Source: an uncultured bacterium (GTDB lineage Bacteria; Bacillota; Clostridia; Oscillospirales; Oscillospiraceae). From it: 37,889 nucleotides of DNA. Shown one piece after another: positions 8,169 through 15,768 of the stretch. Location of the stretch: positions 1-37,889 of the forward strand of contig CAOKLO010000031.1 in NCBI GenBank assembly GCA_948469375.1, read 5' to 3'. Below the pieces are notes generated by a model. It saw only the letters and a program-made list of their open reading frames with translations. It did not search any database and had not been told where the DNA came from. Position numbers and translations under genes: made by a program. Position 1 is the stretch's first letter, and each line of letters starts with the position of its first letter.

Positions 8169-9525
8169 AGTCGATCTGTTCCTTTCTATACAGCATTGCC
8201 CCCTGGACAAACCGCCGGGCCAGCGAAGGGCGGCCGGGGAAGTACAGGTGGGGGAAAGCGGCGTACAGCCGCTCATTGGTGAAGCCGCACCGCCAGCTCC
8301 GGCCTGTCAGGGGTTTAGCGGCGGTGAGGCAATCCCCGTTTTGGGTGGAATTCCAATAGTGGAACTCGTGGACCGGGACGGACTCGCCCTTGCGGAACAG
8401 GAGGCTGTCCGTGTCCGCAGTCAGCTCGGAGTAGCCGAAGCGCACCAGCCGTTCCGTCCGTATTCCTTCCCCGGGCAGAGCTCCCGCCATGGGCTGAGCC
8501 GCGCCGTCCGTCCCCTCCAGGGTCTGTCCCAGGTAGAGAAACCCGCCGCACTCGGCCACGGTGGGCATACCCCGGTCCACGGCCTCCCGGACCGACCGCC
8601 GCATGGACTCGTTCCGGGCCAGCCGGGCGGCGTACAGCTCCGGGTAGCCGCCGGGCAGGTACAGCCCGCAGGTCTGTTCCGGCACCGCTTTGTGGTGCAG
8701 GGGACTGAAAAACAGCAGCTCCGCGCCCGCGTCCCTCAAAGCGTCCAGCGTTTCCTCATACAGGAAGCAAAACGCTTCATCCCGCGCCACGGCGATGGGG
8801 ACCCGGTTTTGTGCAGGAACGCGGGGGACGGTCTCCCAGTCCATCCGCCGGCCGCACGCCTCGGACAGTTTATCCCAGTCCATGGCTGCCTCCAGCGTCT
8901 GAGCCGCGCGGTCGATGCGGGCGGCGATGTCCTTGATCTCCCCGGCGGTCTGTAAGCCCAGGTGACGGCTTTCCAACACGGCCTCCTCCAGGTGGGGCAG
9001 GTATCCCAGCACGGGAAGCCCAGTTTCCCGCTCCAGCGTGGGTTTCAGGCTTTTGAACAGCATGGGGGAGCAGTCGTTGAGGAAGATGCCCGCAATGTGA
9101 CTGGGGTCCCGGAAAGTCCTCAGGCCGTTGATTTGTGCCGCCAGGGTCAGGCTGGCCCCGCGGGGCCGCACCGCCAGCAGGACGGGCAGTCCCAGCGTGT
9201 CCGCCGTGTGCCAGGCGCTGGCCCGGTCGGTGGAGCCCCCCAGGCCGTCGTAAAATCCCATGGCGCCCTCCACCACTGCGGAGCTGTGGCACGCGCCGTA
9301 ATGATGGTACAAGCTCCGTACCGTGTCCTCATTGGAAAGGAATAGATCCAGGTTGTGGCTGTCCACTCCCAGCACGGAGCGGTGGAACATGGGGTCGATG
9401 TAGTCCGGGCCGCATTTGAAGGCACAGGGGTTCAGCCCCCGCTTTTTCAGCGCCGCCAGCAGGGCGCAGGTAAGCACCGTCTTTCCACTGCCCGAGGCGG
9501 GGGCGGCAATCATCAGCTCAAGCAT
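8155..9525 (-). CDS. cbiA: Cobyrinic acid a,c-diamide synthase
   Basis: CbiA amidates the a and c carboxylates of cobyrinic acid using ATP and glutamine. The 456-residue protein opens with a P-loop (APASGSGKT, residues 8-16), followed by the GPDYIDPMFH motif of the family. Its C-terminal glutamine amidotransferase domain has the nucleophile Cys in VAECGGFLYLG and the late histidine in the EFHYWNS segment. It overlaps cbiET by 8 bp and cobT by 14 bp. The closest paralogue is cbiP in the same operon, which is distinguished by its different P-loop and domain spacing. Confidence 0.95.
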   Translation of the reverse strand: MLELMIAAPASGSGKTVLTCALLAALKKRGLNPCAFKCGPDYIDPMFHRSVLGVDSHNLDLFLSNEDTVRSLYHHYGACHSSAVVEGAMGFYDGLGGSTDRASAWHTADTLGLPVLLAVRPRGASLTLAAQINGLRTFRDPSHIAGIFLNDCSPMLFKSLKPTLERETGLPVLGYLPHLEEAVLESRHLGLQTAGEIKDIAARIDRAAQTLEAAMDWDKLSEACGRRMDWETVPRVPAQNRVPIAVARDEAFCFLYEETLDALRDAGAELLFFSPLHHKAVPEQTCGLYLPGGYPELYAARLARNESMRRSVREAVDRGMPTVAECGGFLYLGQTLEGTDGAAQPMAGALPGEGIRTERLVRFGYSELTADTDSLLFRKGESVPVHEFHYWNSTQNGDCLTAAKPLTGRSWRCGFTNERLYAAFPHLYFPGRPSLARRFVQGAMLYRKEQIDYEKC

Positions 9526-10717
9526 GGCGCTCCCCCGTGATTAAAAACGTGGGGTTGTTGGCCATCAGCAGGTGGAGCTTCCCCGCCGGTTTCGTTCGGC
9601 TGACGGCGATTTGAGTGACGCCGGCCTCCAGGCCGTGCTTGGTCAGCGCGGCGACGGCGGCGGACAGCGTCTCCACCGCGATGGCGGAGATGCAGATACG
9701 GGCGTTTTCGTTTTTGGACAGCACCAGGTCCACGATCTGCTCCATGCCGCCCTTGGTGCCACCGATGAAAACTGCGTCCGGAGCGGGGAGGTCCGCCAGC
9801 GCCTCTGGGGCGCATCCCTCTACTAAATGTAAATTCCAGGCACAAAATTTCTGCTTGTTGTCGCGGATGAGGGCACAGGCATCCTCCTCGCACTCCACGG
9901 CAAACACCTGTCCTTCCAGCGCGGCAAGGGCCAGCTCTACGCTGACGCTCCCGGTGCCCGCGCCCACGTCCCAAAGGGTGTCGGTGGGACGCACTGCCAG
10001 CTTGGACAGCGCGGCGGCGCGAACCTCCTGCTTGGTCATAGGTACCTGTCCTCGCAAAAACGCCTCGTCCGGGAGGCCGGGGGTGCGGCGGTTGAACCGG
10101 GGCGCGGCCTCCGCCAGCAGGACGGACAGGGAGGGGAACGTCTGTCCCGCCAATTCCTCCGCCGTGCCTGACGTGATTTTTTCCTCTGGGTTGAACAGGT
10201 TTTCTCCCACGGTGACAGGCAAAGAACCCAGCCCGGCATTGGTCAGCCGCCGGCAAATCTCAGCGGGCCCCAGCGCCCCGCCGGTGAGGAAAAACGCGGG
10301 CTTTCCCCGGCTGACCGCTCCGATAACGCTACAGTCCATCCCGTGGGCGGACACCAGCTCCCAATCCTGCCAGGGCCGCCCCAGGCGGGCGGACAGCAAT
10401 TGAACGCTGGAGACGCCGGGCAGGGCCCAAGCGGGAATATTTTTTTCCTTCAGCAGGGGGAGCAGTCCACGGGCTCCGGAGTAAAACCCCGCGTCGCCGC
10501 TGTACACAACGACGCAGTCCCCCTGCTGGCAGGAGATGACGTCCAGCAGGTCCTGGGGCTTGATGGCGGCCACCCGGTTTTCGGTGCACCCCTGAGGCAG
10601 GTTTTCCAGCAGGCGCTTTGCGCCCAGAATGCAGTCGGCCTGCTGTAAAGCGTCGGCACACTCCGCCGTCATAGTCTCTGGACGGCCCCCGCCCAGAGAG
10701 GCTAAGATCACCTGCAT
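9518..10717 (-). CDS. cbiET: Fused precorrin-6Y C5,15-methyltransferase and C12 decarboxylase (CbiE-CbiT)
   Basis: The protein methylates C-5 and C-15 and decarboxylates the C-12 acetate of the corrin intermediate. It has 399 residues in two domains. Residues 1-200 form a tetrapyrrole methylase (CbiE) with VVYSGDAGFYSGA. Residues about 215-399 form a Rossmann methyltransferase (CbiT) with DVGAGTGSVSVELA. This equals CobL of the aerobic pathway in architecture. The MQVILASLGGG start, with GGGAG about 8 nt upstream, overlaps the end of cbiJ by 10 bp. An in-frame start six codons earlier is also possible. Confidence 0.94.
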   Translation of the reverse strand: MQVILASLGGGRPETMTAECADALQQADCILGAKRLLENLPQGCTENRVAAIKPQDLLDVISCQQGDCVVVYSGDAGFYSGARGLLPLLKEKNIPAWALPGVSSVQLLSARLGRPWQDWELVSAHGMDCSVIGAVSRGKPAFFLTGGALGPAEICRRLTNAGLGSLPVTVGENLFNPEEKITSGTAEELAGQTFPSLSVLLAEAAPRFNRRTPGLPDEAFLRGQVPMTKQEVRAAALSKLAVRPTDTLWDVGAGTGSVSVELALAALEGQVFAVECEEDACALIRDNKQKFCAWNLHLVEGCAPEALADLPAPDAVFIGGTKGGMEQIVDLVLSKNENARICISAIAVETLSAAVAALTKHGLEAGVTQIAVSRTKPAGKLHLLMANNPTFLITGERHA

Positions 10718-11451
10718 CCCATCATCTCCCTGCATTTGTTGAATACGGATTCATAGTCCAACCCGTCATCCTGCGGGCGGCGGATAAGGACCAGCGTGAT
10801 CCCCGTGGCCTGAGCCGCCGAGGCCTTTTCCTCAAAGCCGCCGGTGCGGCCTCCGTCCTTAGTGACCAAATACCGAATGTGATACTGACGGATCAGCGCC
10901 TCGTTCAGCTCCTGGGAAAAGGGACCCTGGAGGGCCAGAATGTTTCGTCCGGGCACCCCCGCCGCCTCGCAGGCGGTCAGGCTGGAGGCCAGCGGGAGCA
11001 CGCGGGGATAGAGACGTTCTCCACCCAAAGAGGCAAATGCGCCAAGCTCTTTGGCCCCGATGGCGAGGAGGAGGTTTCCCTGTGTAGTTTTCAGCCATTC
11101 CGCCGCCTCAGAGGCGGAGGCGAAGAGCTTCGCGCCCTCCGGGACAGCGCTTTCCTCCCGAAGGAGCCGCAAAAGAGGTGTCCCAGCCTCCTTGCAGGCC
11201 GCACGGATGTTTTGACTGGCCTGGATGGCGTATGGGTGGGTGGCGTCCACGCACAGGTCAGCGCCCGATGCCGCTTGAGCCATCCCGGGCGGATCCATCC
11301 GTCCGGACAGGACGGTCATTCCCGGCGCGTTCCCCTGCTCCTCCCGGCCGTATTCGGTGGCCACGCAGACCGTGACCGACCCTCCCAGCCGGGCCAGCGC
11401 ATGGGACAGCCGCCGCCCCTCGGTAGTGCCGCTGAATATCACAAACCTCAT
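10708..11451 (-). CDS. cbiJ: Cobalt-precorrin-6A reductase
   Basis: CbiJ/CobK reduces the corrin ring of precorrin-6A with NAD(P)H. The 247-residue protein begins with the nucleotide-binding family signature FSGTTEGRRLSHAL (residues 6-19). It also has the DATHPYA motif (about 89-95) and the late VTKDGG motif, both typical of this family. It overlaps cbiH by 4 bp (ATGA) and cbiET by 10 bp. Its position, just after the three C-methyltransferases and before CbiET, follows the order of the pathway. Confidence 0.94.
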   Translation of the reverse strand: MRFVIFSGTTEGRRLSHALARLGGSVTVCVATEYGREEQGNAPGMTVLSGRMDPPGMAQAASGADLCVDATHPYAIQASQNIRAACKEAGTPLLRLLREESAVPEGAKLFASASEAAEWLKTTQGNLLLAIGAKELGAFASLGGERLYPRVLPLASSLTACEAAGVPGRNILALQGPFSQELNEALIRQYHIRYLVTKDGGRTGGFEEKASAAQATGITLVLIRRPQDDGLDYESVFNKCREMMGCR

Positions 11452-12194
11452 AGATTTTGCTTCTTCTCATAGCCCCGTGGGGTAATCATCCGCCCATGGT
11501 CTGCCTGGGTGGTGGAGGAGCCGATGAACACCGTGGAGAACATATCCAGATGGGTATCCCGCAGCTCGGCCAGGGTCAAGATCCGGGACTCCTCCCCCGG
11601 CCTGCCGGTGTTGCGCACGCAGCCGCACACGGTGTTCGGACTGACGCCCGCGTCCAGCAGGATATCGCACGCCTTTTGCAGATAGTCCGCCCGCTTGTGA
11701 GAGGCGGGGTTGTAGAGGACGACGGAAAAATCACCCTGGGCTGCGCGGCGCAATCGGTTTTCGATGACCTCCCAGGGGGTGAGCAGGTCGGAAAGGGAGA
11801 TGACGCAGAAATCGTGCCCGATGGGCGCGCCCAGCAGGGCCCCGCCGGACAGAGCCGATGTCACGCCGGGGATTACCTCCACATCTACCTCCGGGAACTG
11901 CGGGGCCAGCTGGAGCACCGGCCCCGCCATGCCGTAAACCCCCGCGTCACCGCTGCACACCAGGGCCACGGTTTTGCCGCCCTCCGCCGTCTCCAGCGCC
12001 CAGCGGCATCGGTCGATCTCACGCCGCATGGGAGTGGCGTAGGTCTCCTTATCTGGGAACAAGCCGGACACCAGATCCACATACACCGTATAGCCGCACA
12101 GCACCTGGGCATCCTCCAAAGCGGCCCTTGCCTGGGCGGTGAAATACTTCTGATCTCCGGGGCCAAGGCCCACCACGTATACTCGCTTTGCCAT
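11448..12194 (-). CDS. cbiH: Cobalt-precorrin-3B C17-methyltransferase
   Basis: CbiH/CobJ methylates C-17 and drives ring contraction in the corrin pathway. The 248-residue protein has the tetrapyrrole methylase fold: an N-terminal VVGLGPGDQKYFT motif, VCSGDAGVYGMAG near residue 85, and the family's VIPGVTSAL motif. The MAKRVYVVG start is chosen because GGAGG lies about 8 nt upstream and the glycine-rich SAM loop follows immediately. It overlaps cbiJ by 4 bp. Distinction from CbiF and CbiL paralogues rests on the CSGDAGVYGMAG motif. Confidence 0.93.
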   Translation of the reverse strand: MAKRVYVVGLGPGDQKYFTAQARAALEDAQVLCGYTVYVDLVSGLFPDKETYATPMRREIDRCRWALETAEGGKTVALVCSGDAGVYGMAGPVLQLAPQFPEVDVEVIPGVTSALSGGALLGAPIGHDFCVISLSDLLTPWEVIENRLRRAAQGDFSVVLYNPASHKRADYLQKACDILLDAGVSPNTVCGCVRNTGRPGEESRILTLAELRDTHLDMFSTVFIGSSTTQADHGRMITPRGYEKKQNL

Positions 12195-12198
12195 GGTC

Positions 12199-12975
12199 TC
12201 AACCTCCGTCGGCGAGAGAATCGGTTCCCTGCCGGTATTCCGTGGTGAATGCCGGGTCATAGAGCTTGCTGCGCTCGTAGCCCTGCCCCAGGAAACCGCC
12301 CACCAGGATGATGGCAGTTTTCCAAATGCCCGCCGCGTCACCGGCCGCGGCCAGATTGCCCACGGTACAGTGGACGATCTTCTCCTCCGGCCAGGTGGCC
12401 TTATAGACGATGGCGGCGGGGGTGTCTTTGGTGTACGCGCCGCCCTTCAGCAGCGCCGCCTGGACCTGCTCCTGCATCCCCGCAGACAGAAAGATGGCCA
12501 TGGACGCGCCGTGGGAGGCAAGTTGTTCCAGGTGCTCCCGCTCCGGCACCGGGGTGCGCCCGGCCATACGTGTGATGATGACGGTCTGGCTGACGCCGGG
12601 CAGGGTGTACTCTGCCCCCAGCGCCGCCGCCGCGCCGCAGAAGCTGGATACGCCCGGCGTATCGTCCCAGGGAATGTCCAACGCGTCCAACTGGTCCATC
12701 TGCTCCCGGATGGCCCCGTAGAGGCAGGGGTCGCCGGTGTGGAGGCGCACCAGGTCCAGACCCTTGGTCTGGGCCTCCTTCATCACGTCCAGCACCTGCT
12801 CCAGGGTCATCTCCGCGCTGTTGTAAATGTTACAGCCCTCTTTGGCCAGCCCCAGCAGGGCCGGGTTCACCAGGCTCCCGGCGTAGATGACCACATCGGT
12901 CCGCTTCACCAGTTCCGCGCCCCGCAGGGTGATGAGGTCCGGGGCTCCGGGGCCCGCTCCCACGAAATGTACCAT
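12199..12975 (-). CDS. cbiF: Cobalt-precorrin-4 C11-methyltransferase
   Basis: CbiF/CobM methylates C-11 of the corrin ring with S-adenosylmethionine. The 258-residue protein begins with VHFVGAGPGAPDLIT and continues with VVIYAGSLVNPALL and RLHTGDPCLYGAI, the standard CbiF series. AAAGGAG lies 8 nt before the ATG. Spacing to cbiH is 4 bp and to cbiL 2 bp, so it is operon-internal. Confidence is high because the YAGSLVN motif separates CbiF from the other tetrapyrrole methylases. Confidence 0.95.
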   Translation of the reverse strand: MVHFVGAGPGAPDLITLRGAELVKRTDVVIYAGSLVNPALLGLAKEGCNIYNSAEMTLEQVLDVMKEAQTKGLDLVRLHTGDPCLYGAIREQMDQLDALDIPWDDTPGVSSFCGAAAALGAEYTLPGVSQTVIITRMAGRTPVPEREHLEQLASHGASMAIFLSAGMQEQVQAALLKGGAYTKDTPAAIVYKATWPEEKIVHCTVGNLAAAGDAAGIWKTAIILVGGFLGQGYERSKLYDPAFTTEYRQGTDSLADGG

Positions 12976-12977
12976 GT

Positions 12978-13676
12978 TTATTTCTCCTTTACGATAACGG
13001 TGGCAAAATAGCCCACATCCTCCGGGCACTGGCTCAAGTCGGCGCACACCTGTTCATTGGGCAGTCCGCAGTTTTCCACCAGAGCGGCCAGGTTCAGCTG
13101 GCTGGTCTCCCTCAATGCCGCTATGATCTGCGGGAAGTTGTGCCCTGCTTTCATGAGCACCTTGCCGCCGGACTGCTTCAGCTGGGGCTCCAGCGGCCCC
13201 TTTCCCACCGGGATAATGTGGAGGGGGGACCCCCAGCTCACCAGGGTGGTTCCCAGCCGGGAGGCCGCCGCGCAGAAGCTGGGCACGCCGGGGACCATAA
13301 CCGTCTCATAGCCCCGGGCCCGGACGATATCCATGATGTATCCCCAGGTGGCGTAGATGGACACGTCCCCCAGGTTGAGCATGGCCACGTCCTCCCCCGC
13401 GTCTAGGCGGGTTTGAACGGCGTCCGCCGCCCTCTCGTGGGCAGCGTGGAGCAAAGACCTGTCCCGCTCCATAGAAAAATACAGGGGCAGGATGGTCTTG
13501 CCGTCTAGGGGCAGGACCTGCCGCACGATGTCCAGGGCAAGAGTCTCGCCGCTTTTGGTCTGGGGCACGGCGATGACCGGGCATTCCCGCAAGATCCGCA
13601 CCGCCTTTATGGTCAGCAGCTCCGGGTCCCCGGGACCCACGCCCACCCCGTAGAGCACGCCTTTTTTTACTTCCAT
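12978..13676 (-). CDS. cbiL: Cobalt-precorrin-2 C20-methyltransferase
   Basis: CbiL/CobI methylates C-20 of precorrin-2 and is the first committed C-methylation of the corrin branch. The 232-residue protein has VGVGPGDPELLTIKAV near the N-terminus, then VAMLNLGDVSIYATW (about residues 98-112) and VMVPGVPSFCAAA, all typical of this member of the tetrapyrrole methylases. AAAGGAG lies about 9 nt upstream of the ATG, inside the 3' end of cbiD, which it overlaps by 10 bp. Confidence 0.94.
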   Translation of the reverse strand: MEVKKGVLYGVGVGPGDPELLTIKAVRILRECPVIAVPQTKSGETLALDIVRQVLPLDGKTILPLYFSMERDRSLLHAAHERAADAVQTRLDAGEDVAMLNLGDVSIYATWGYIMDIVRARGYETVMVPGVPSFCAAASRLGTTLVSWGSPLHIIPVGKGPLEPQLKQSGGKVLMKAGHNFPQIIAALRETSQLNLAALVENCGLPNEQVCADLSQCPEDVGYFATVIVKEK

Positions 13677-14815
13677 TGTTCCAATATCTCCTTTACTCTC
13701 CCAGTCCGGCCCAGCAGGCCGTATACGTTGGAAAAGGCGATGGCCCCCACCTGGTAGGCCCCTGCCGCCCGCCGCTCCAGGTGGAGCTGGACGGCGGAAA
13801 GCAGGCTGTCCACCACAGGAGCGCGCAGGCCCGCGCTATCCAGCAGCGCGATGCACGCGTCGGTGGTGGCGGCGTCCATCAGTCCTTGGCACAGGGTCCG
13901 GTCCGCGCCCCGCAGGGCCGCGTGGGCGCAGAACAGCTCCATCCGGCAGTCGGCGTAACGGGAATGGGTGTTCATGACGCCCCCGGCTACCTTGACCAGC
14001 TTGCCGATGTGGCCCGCCAGCAGCACCCGCTCAAAATGCAGGGTGGCGGCGATGTCCAGCGCCTCGCCGATGAAATTGGAGCATTTCACCACGGGGACGC
14101 CCTTCCGGTCCAGCCCGGTATCTCTCAAAAAATCCTCGCCGTAATTTCCCGGGGTCAAAATCAAGCCGGCCCTTCCCCCGGCTGCGGCCTGCCTCTGCTG
14201 GAGGGCGATGGTGTCCACAATGGCCTGCTCGCTCATGGGCTCCACGATGCCGGAGGTGCCCAGAATGGACAGTCCGCCCTCCACCCCCAGCACGGGGTTG
14301 AAGGTACGGGCGGCGGTCTCCGCGCCGCCGGGGATGGAGACGATTACCTCCATGCCGCCGCCGAAGCCCAATTCATCGCAGACCCGGCGCACCTGCTCCT
14401 CGATCATCTGCCGGGGCACCCGGTTGATGGCGGCGGTCCCCACAGGCTGGTCCAGGCCAGGCTTGGTCACCCGGCCCACCCCTTCGCCGCCGTCAACGCA
14501 GATTCCCGGGACGGCGCTTTTTGCCGTCGCCGCCCGGACCAGCATTCCGTTTGTGACGTCGTAGTCGTCCCCGGCGTCCTTTTTCACGGCGCACCGGGCG
14601 GTCCGCCCGTCCTCCAGCAGCTCCGCCTCCGCCAAGGGGACCGATACCTCGATCCCTTTGGGGGTGGTCAGCGAGACGGCCTCTGGCGCGCGTCCGGTGA
14701 GCAGCAGCCTTGCCGCTCCTGCCGCCGCCAGCGCCGCGCAGGTGCCGGTGGTGTAGCCGCAGCGCAGCATGGACCGTCCGCTGCGCACATAATGGGGAAA
14801 CCGCTCCGCGTCCAC
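13667..14815 (-). CDS. cbiD: Cobalt-precorrin-5B C1-methyltransferase, operon first gene
   Basis: CbiD methylates C-1 of the ring in the anaerobic pathway and has no homologue in the aerobic one, so it identifies the route. The 382-residue protein has the hallmark LRCGYTTGTCAALAA at about residues 17-31 and a late glycine-rich SNVYGLLG ending. The start is GTG, with AAGGAGG about 8 nt upstream. It is the first gene after the riboswitch and terminator, about 60 bp downstream of the terminator stem. It overlaps cbiL by 10 bp. Confidence 0.95.
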   Translation of the reverse strand: MDAERFPHYVRSGRSMLRCGYTTGTCAALAAAGAARLLLTGRAPEAVSLTTPKGIEVSVPLAEAELLEDGRTARCAVKKDAGDDYDVTNGMLVRAATAKSAVPGICVDGGEGVGRVTKPGLDQPVGTAAINRVPRQMIEEQVRRVCDELGFGGGMEVIVSIPGGAETAARTFNPVLGVEGGLSILGTSGIVEPMSEQAIVDTIALQQRQAAAGGRAGLILTPGNYGEDFLRDTGLDRKGVPVVKCSNFIGEALDIAATLHFERVLLAGHIGKLVKVAGGVMNTHSRYADCRMELFCAHAALRGADRTLCQGLMDAATTDACIALLDSAGLRAPVVDSLLSAVQLHLERRAAGAYQVGAIAFSNVYGLLGRTGRVKEILEQWK

Positions 14816-14873
14816 CCCTTCCGCCTCCTTTCAGGCCATAGCGGCCGGGCAAATCAACGCCAAAACCGGCACG

Positions 14874-14905
14874 TAAAAGGCCCCGCCCAAATCAGGCGAG
14901 GCCGA
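14874..14905 (-). terminator. Riboswitch-linked terminator before cbiD
   Basis: On the minus strand a G+C-rich stem (GGCCTCGCC / GGGCGGGGCC, 6-nt loop) is followed by TTTT. It lies between the B12 box of the riboswitch (14948-14963) and the cbiD start. This is the expected place for an expression platform that stops transcription when cobalamin is bound. The mechanism is inferred. Confidence 0.7.
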
Positions 14906-14939
14906 ACAGGATGTGTTCTTCCGGTTTCGGCAGAAAGAA

Positions 14940-15058
14940 ACCAAGCTGCCATGTATCTGACTTATCTCCTCTTCATTGGGAGCATCACAGTGACCGACTC
15001 GCAGGGACTCTCACCCTATTCCATGGGCCGCCGGGGCGGCTGCAGCTGGCGCATTATA
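14940..15058 (-). promoter_or_regulatory. Cobalamin riboswitch, compact form, controlling the cbiD-cobO operon
   Basis: Read on the minus strand, the leader has GGGTGAGAGTCCCTGCG (complement of about 15000-15016), then GGTCACTGTGA, and a B12 box AAGTCAGATACATGGC (complement of 14948-14963), in the order and spacing of cobalamin riboswitches. It lacks the long P8-type arm (GCCA...GAAGGC) seen in the divergent riboswitch, so it is a compact architecture. It lies directly between a consensus promoter and the terminator before cbiD, so cobalamin should repress the operon. Confidence 0.88.
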
Positions 15059-15069
15059 AAATTGGTCAT

Positions 15070-15098
15070 ATTGTACCATATACTTTCCCGGCTGTAAA
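15070..15098 (-). promoter_or_regulatory. Sigma-A type promoter of the cobalamin operon
   Basis: On the minus strand TTTACA (15093-15098) and TACAAT (15070-15075) are separated by 17 bp. The predicted transcript starts near 15063, just ahead of the riboswitch. Confidence 0.8.
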
Positions 15099-15183
15099 GG
15101 GAAATTGTGGGTTTTTCGGCTGCGCGGAGGCAAAAACCCCTGCTGTGCGGGGAACGCCGCGCCCAAAAAATTTGGAGGTCCTA

Positions 15184-15211
15184 TTGACTTCCCTTGACAA
15201 TGGTGTATAAT
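15184..15211 (+). promoter_or_regulatory. Sigma-A type promoter of cbiG
   Basis: TTGACT (15184-15189) and TATAAT (15206-15211) are separated by 16 bp. The start of transcription would be near 15218, about 45 bp before the second cobalamin riboswitch. A second TTGACA at 15194 lies too close to the -10 to be used. Confidence 0.75.
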
Positions 15212-15254
15212 CAAGGCATAGAAAGTTCACAAATTTCATAGTTGATTGTCGCAT

Positions 15255-15450
15255 TCCACAGCCCGCCGTCCGGCGGGTATGGAGAGGAAACTGGTTGGAA
15301 TCCAGTACAGCTCCCGCTGCTGTAATTGCAGGAGTCTGTTGTCGAAGCAGGAGGCAGCCATTCGGGACTCCCCGGAGAAGGCAGGACAGCAGGCGCAGGC
15401 CGCCCCAGGGCGGGCCCCAACGCATAAGTCAGAAGACAGGCGACAGAAAA
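15255..15450 (+). promoter_or_regulatory. Cobalamin riboswitch, long form, upstream of cbiG
   Basis: The plus strand shows the classic series in order: GGAAACTGGTTGGAATCC with CAGCTCCCGCTGCTGTAA (about 15287-15325), the P8-like arm GCCATTCGGGA...GAAGGC (about 15356-15382), and the B12 box AAGTCAGAAGACAGGC (15425-15440). It follows a good promoter and precedes a terminator, so it should make cbiG expression fall when cobalamin is plentiful, in parallel with the divergent operon. Confidence 0.93.
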
Positions 15451-15507
15451 CGCGTCCCAGGCGGTTGGTCAAGGGACGGGTTTTGATTTGAGTACACGTA
15501 AAAAACG

Positions 15508-15543
15508 GGGCGTGGCGGACATATGGTCCGCCGCGTCCTTTTC
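15508..15543 (+). terminator. First terminator in the cbiG leader
   Basis: A 13-bp stem (arms 15508-15520 and 15526-15538, two G-U pairs, loop ATATG) is followed by TTTT. It is placed as the expression platform of the upstream cobalamin riboswitch. Confidence 0.7.
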
Positions 15544-15676
15544 ACATCTCGCTTCCCGGAGCGCTGTCCGGGGTATCAGGCGGCTTCAAAGCGCGCTTTC
15601 GGTGCCGGGTTTGTGCCAGTAACCCCGGTTTCTTCCCCCGAAAGCTCTAGTATGCCCTCCTTTCCCGGAGGAATAT

Positions 15677-15718
15677 GGTCCGGCGAGGCAATAGGGGGTC
15701 TCGCCGGACCGCTCTTTT
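15677..15718 (+). terminator. Second terminator in the cbiG leader
   Basis: A perfect 11-bp stem GGTCCGGCGAG/CTCGCCGGACC (arms 15677-15687 and 15700-15710, 12-nt loop) is followed by GCTCTTTTAT. It lies about 50 bp before the cbiG start and 135 bp after the first terminator. The segment 15546-15676 between them encodes no convincing protein but holds several hairpins (15555-15572, 15595-15645, 15656-15671). Confidence 0.75.
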
Positions 15719-15768
15719 ATCAATGGGAGGCCGTGGGAAGCGCCGCCGGAAATGGAAGTGAGGGGAAC

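Noticed and set aside
15523-15768. N-terminal extension of CbiG
   Set aside because: It overlaps the first and second terminator hairpins. The family N-terminus and RBS begin at 15769.
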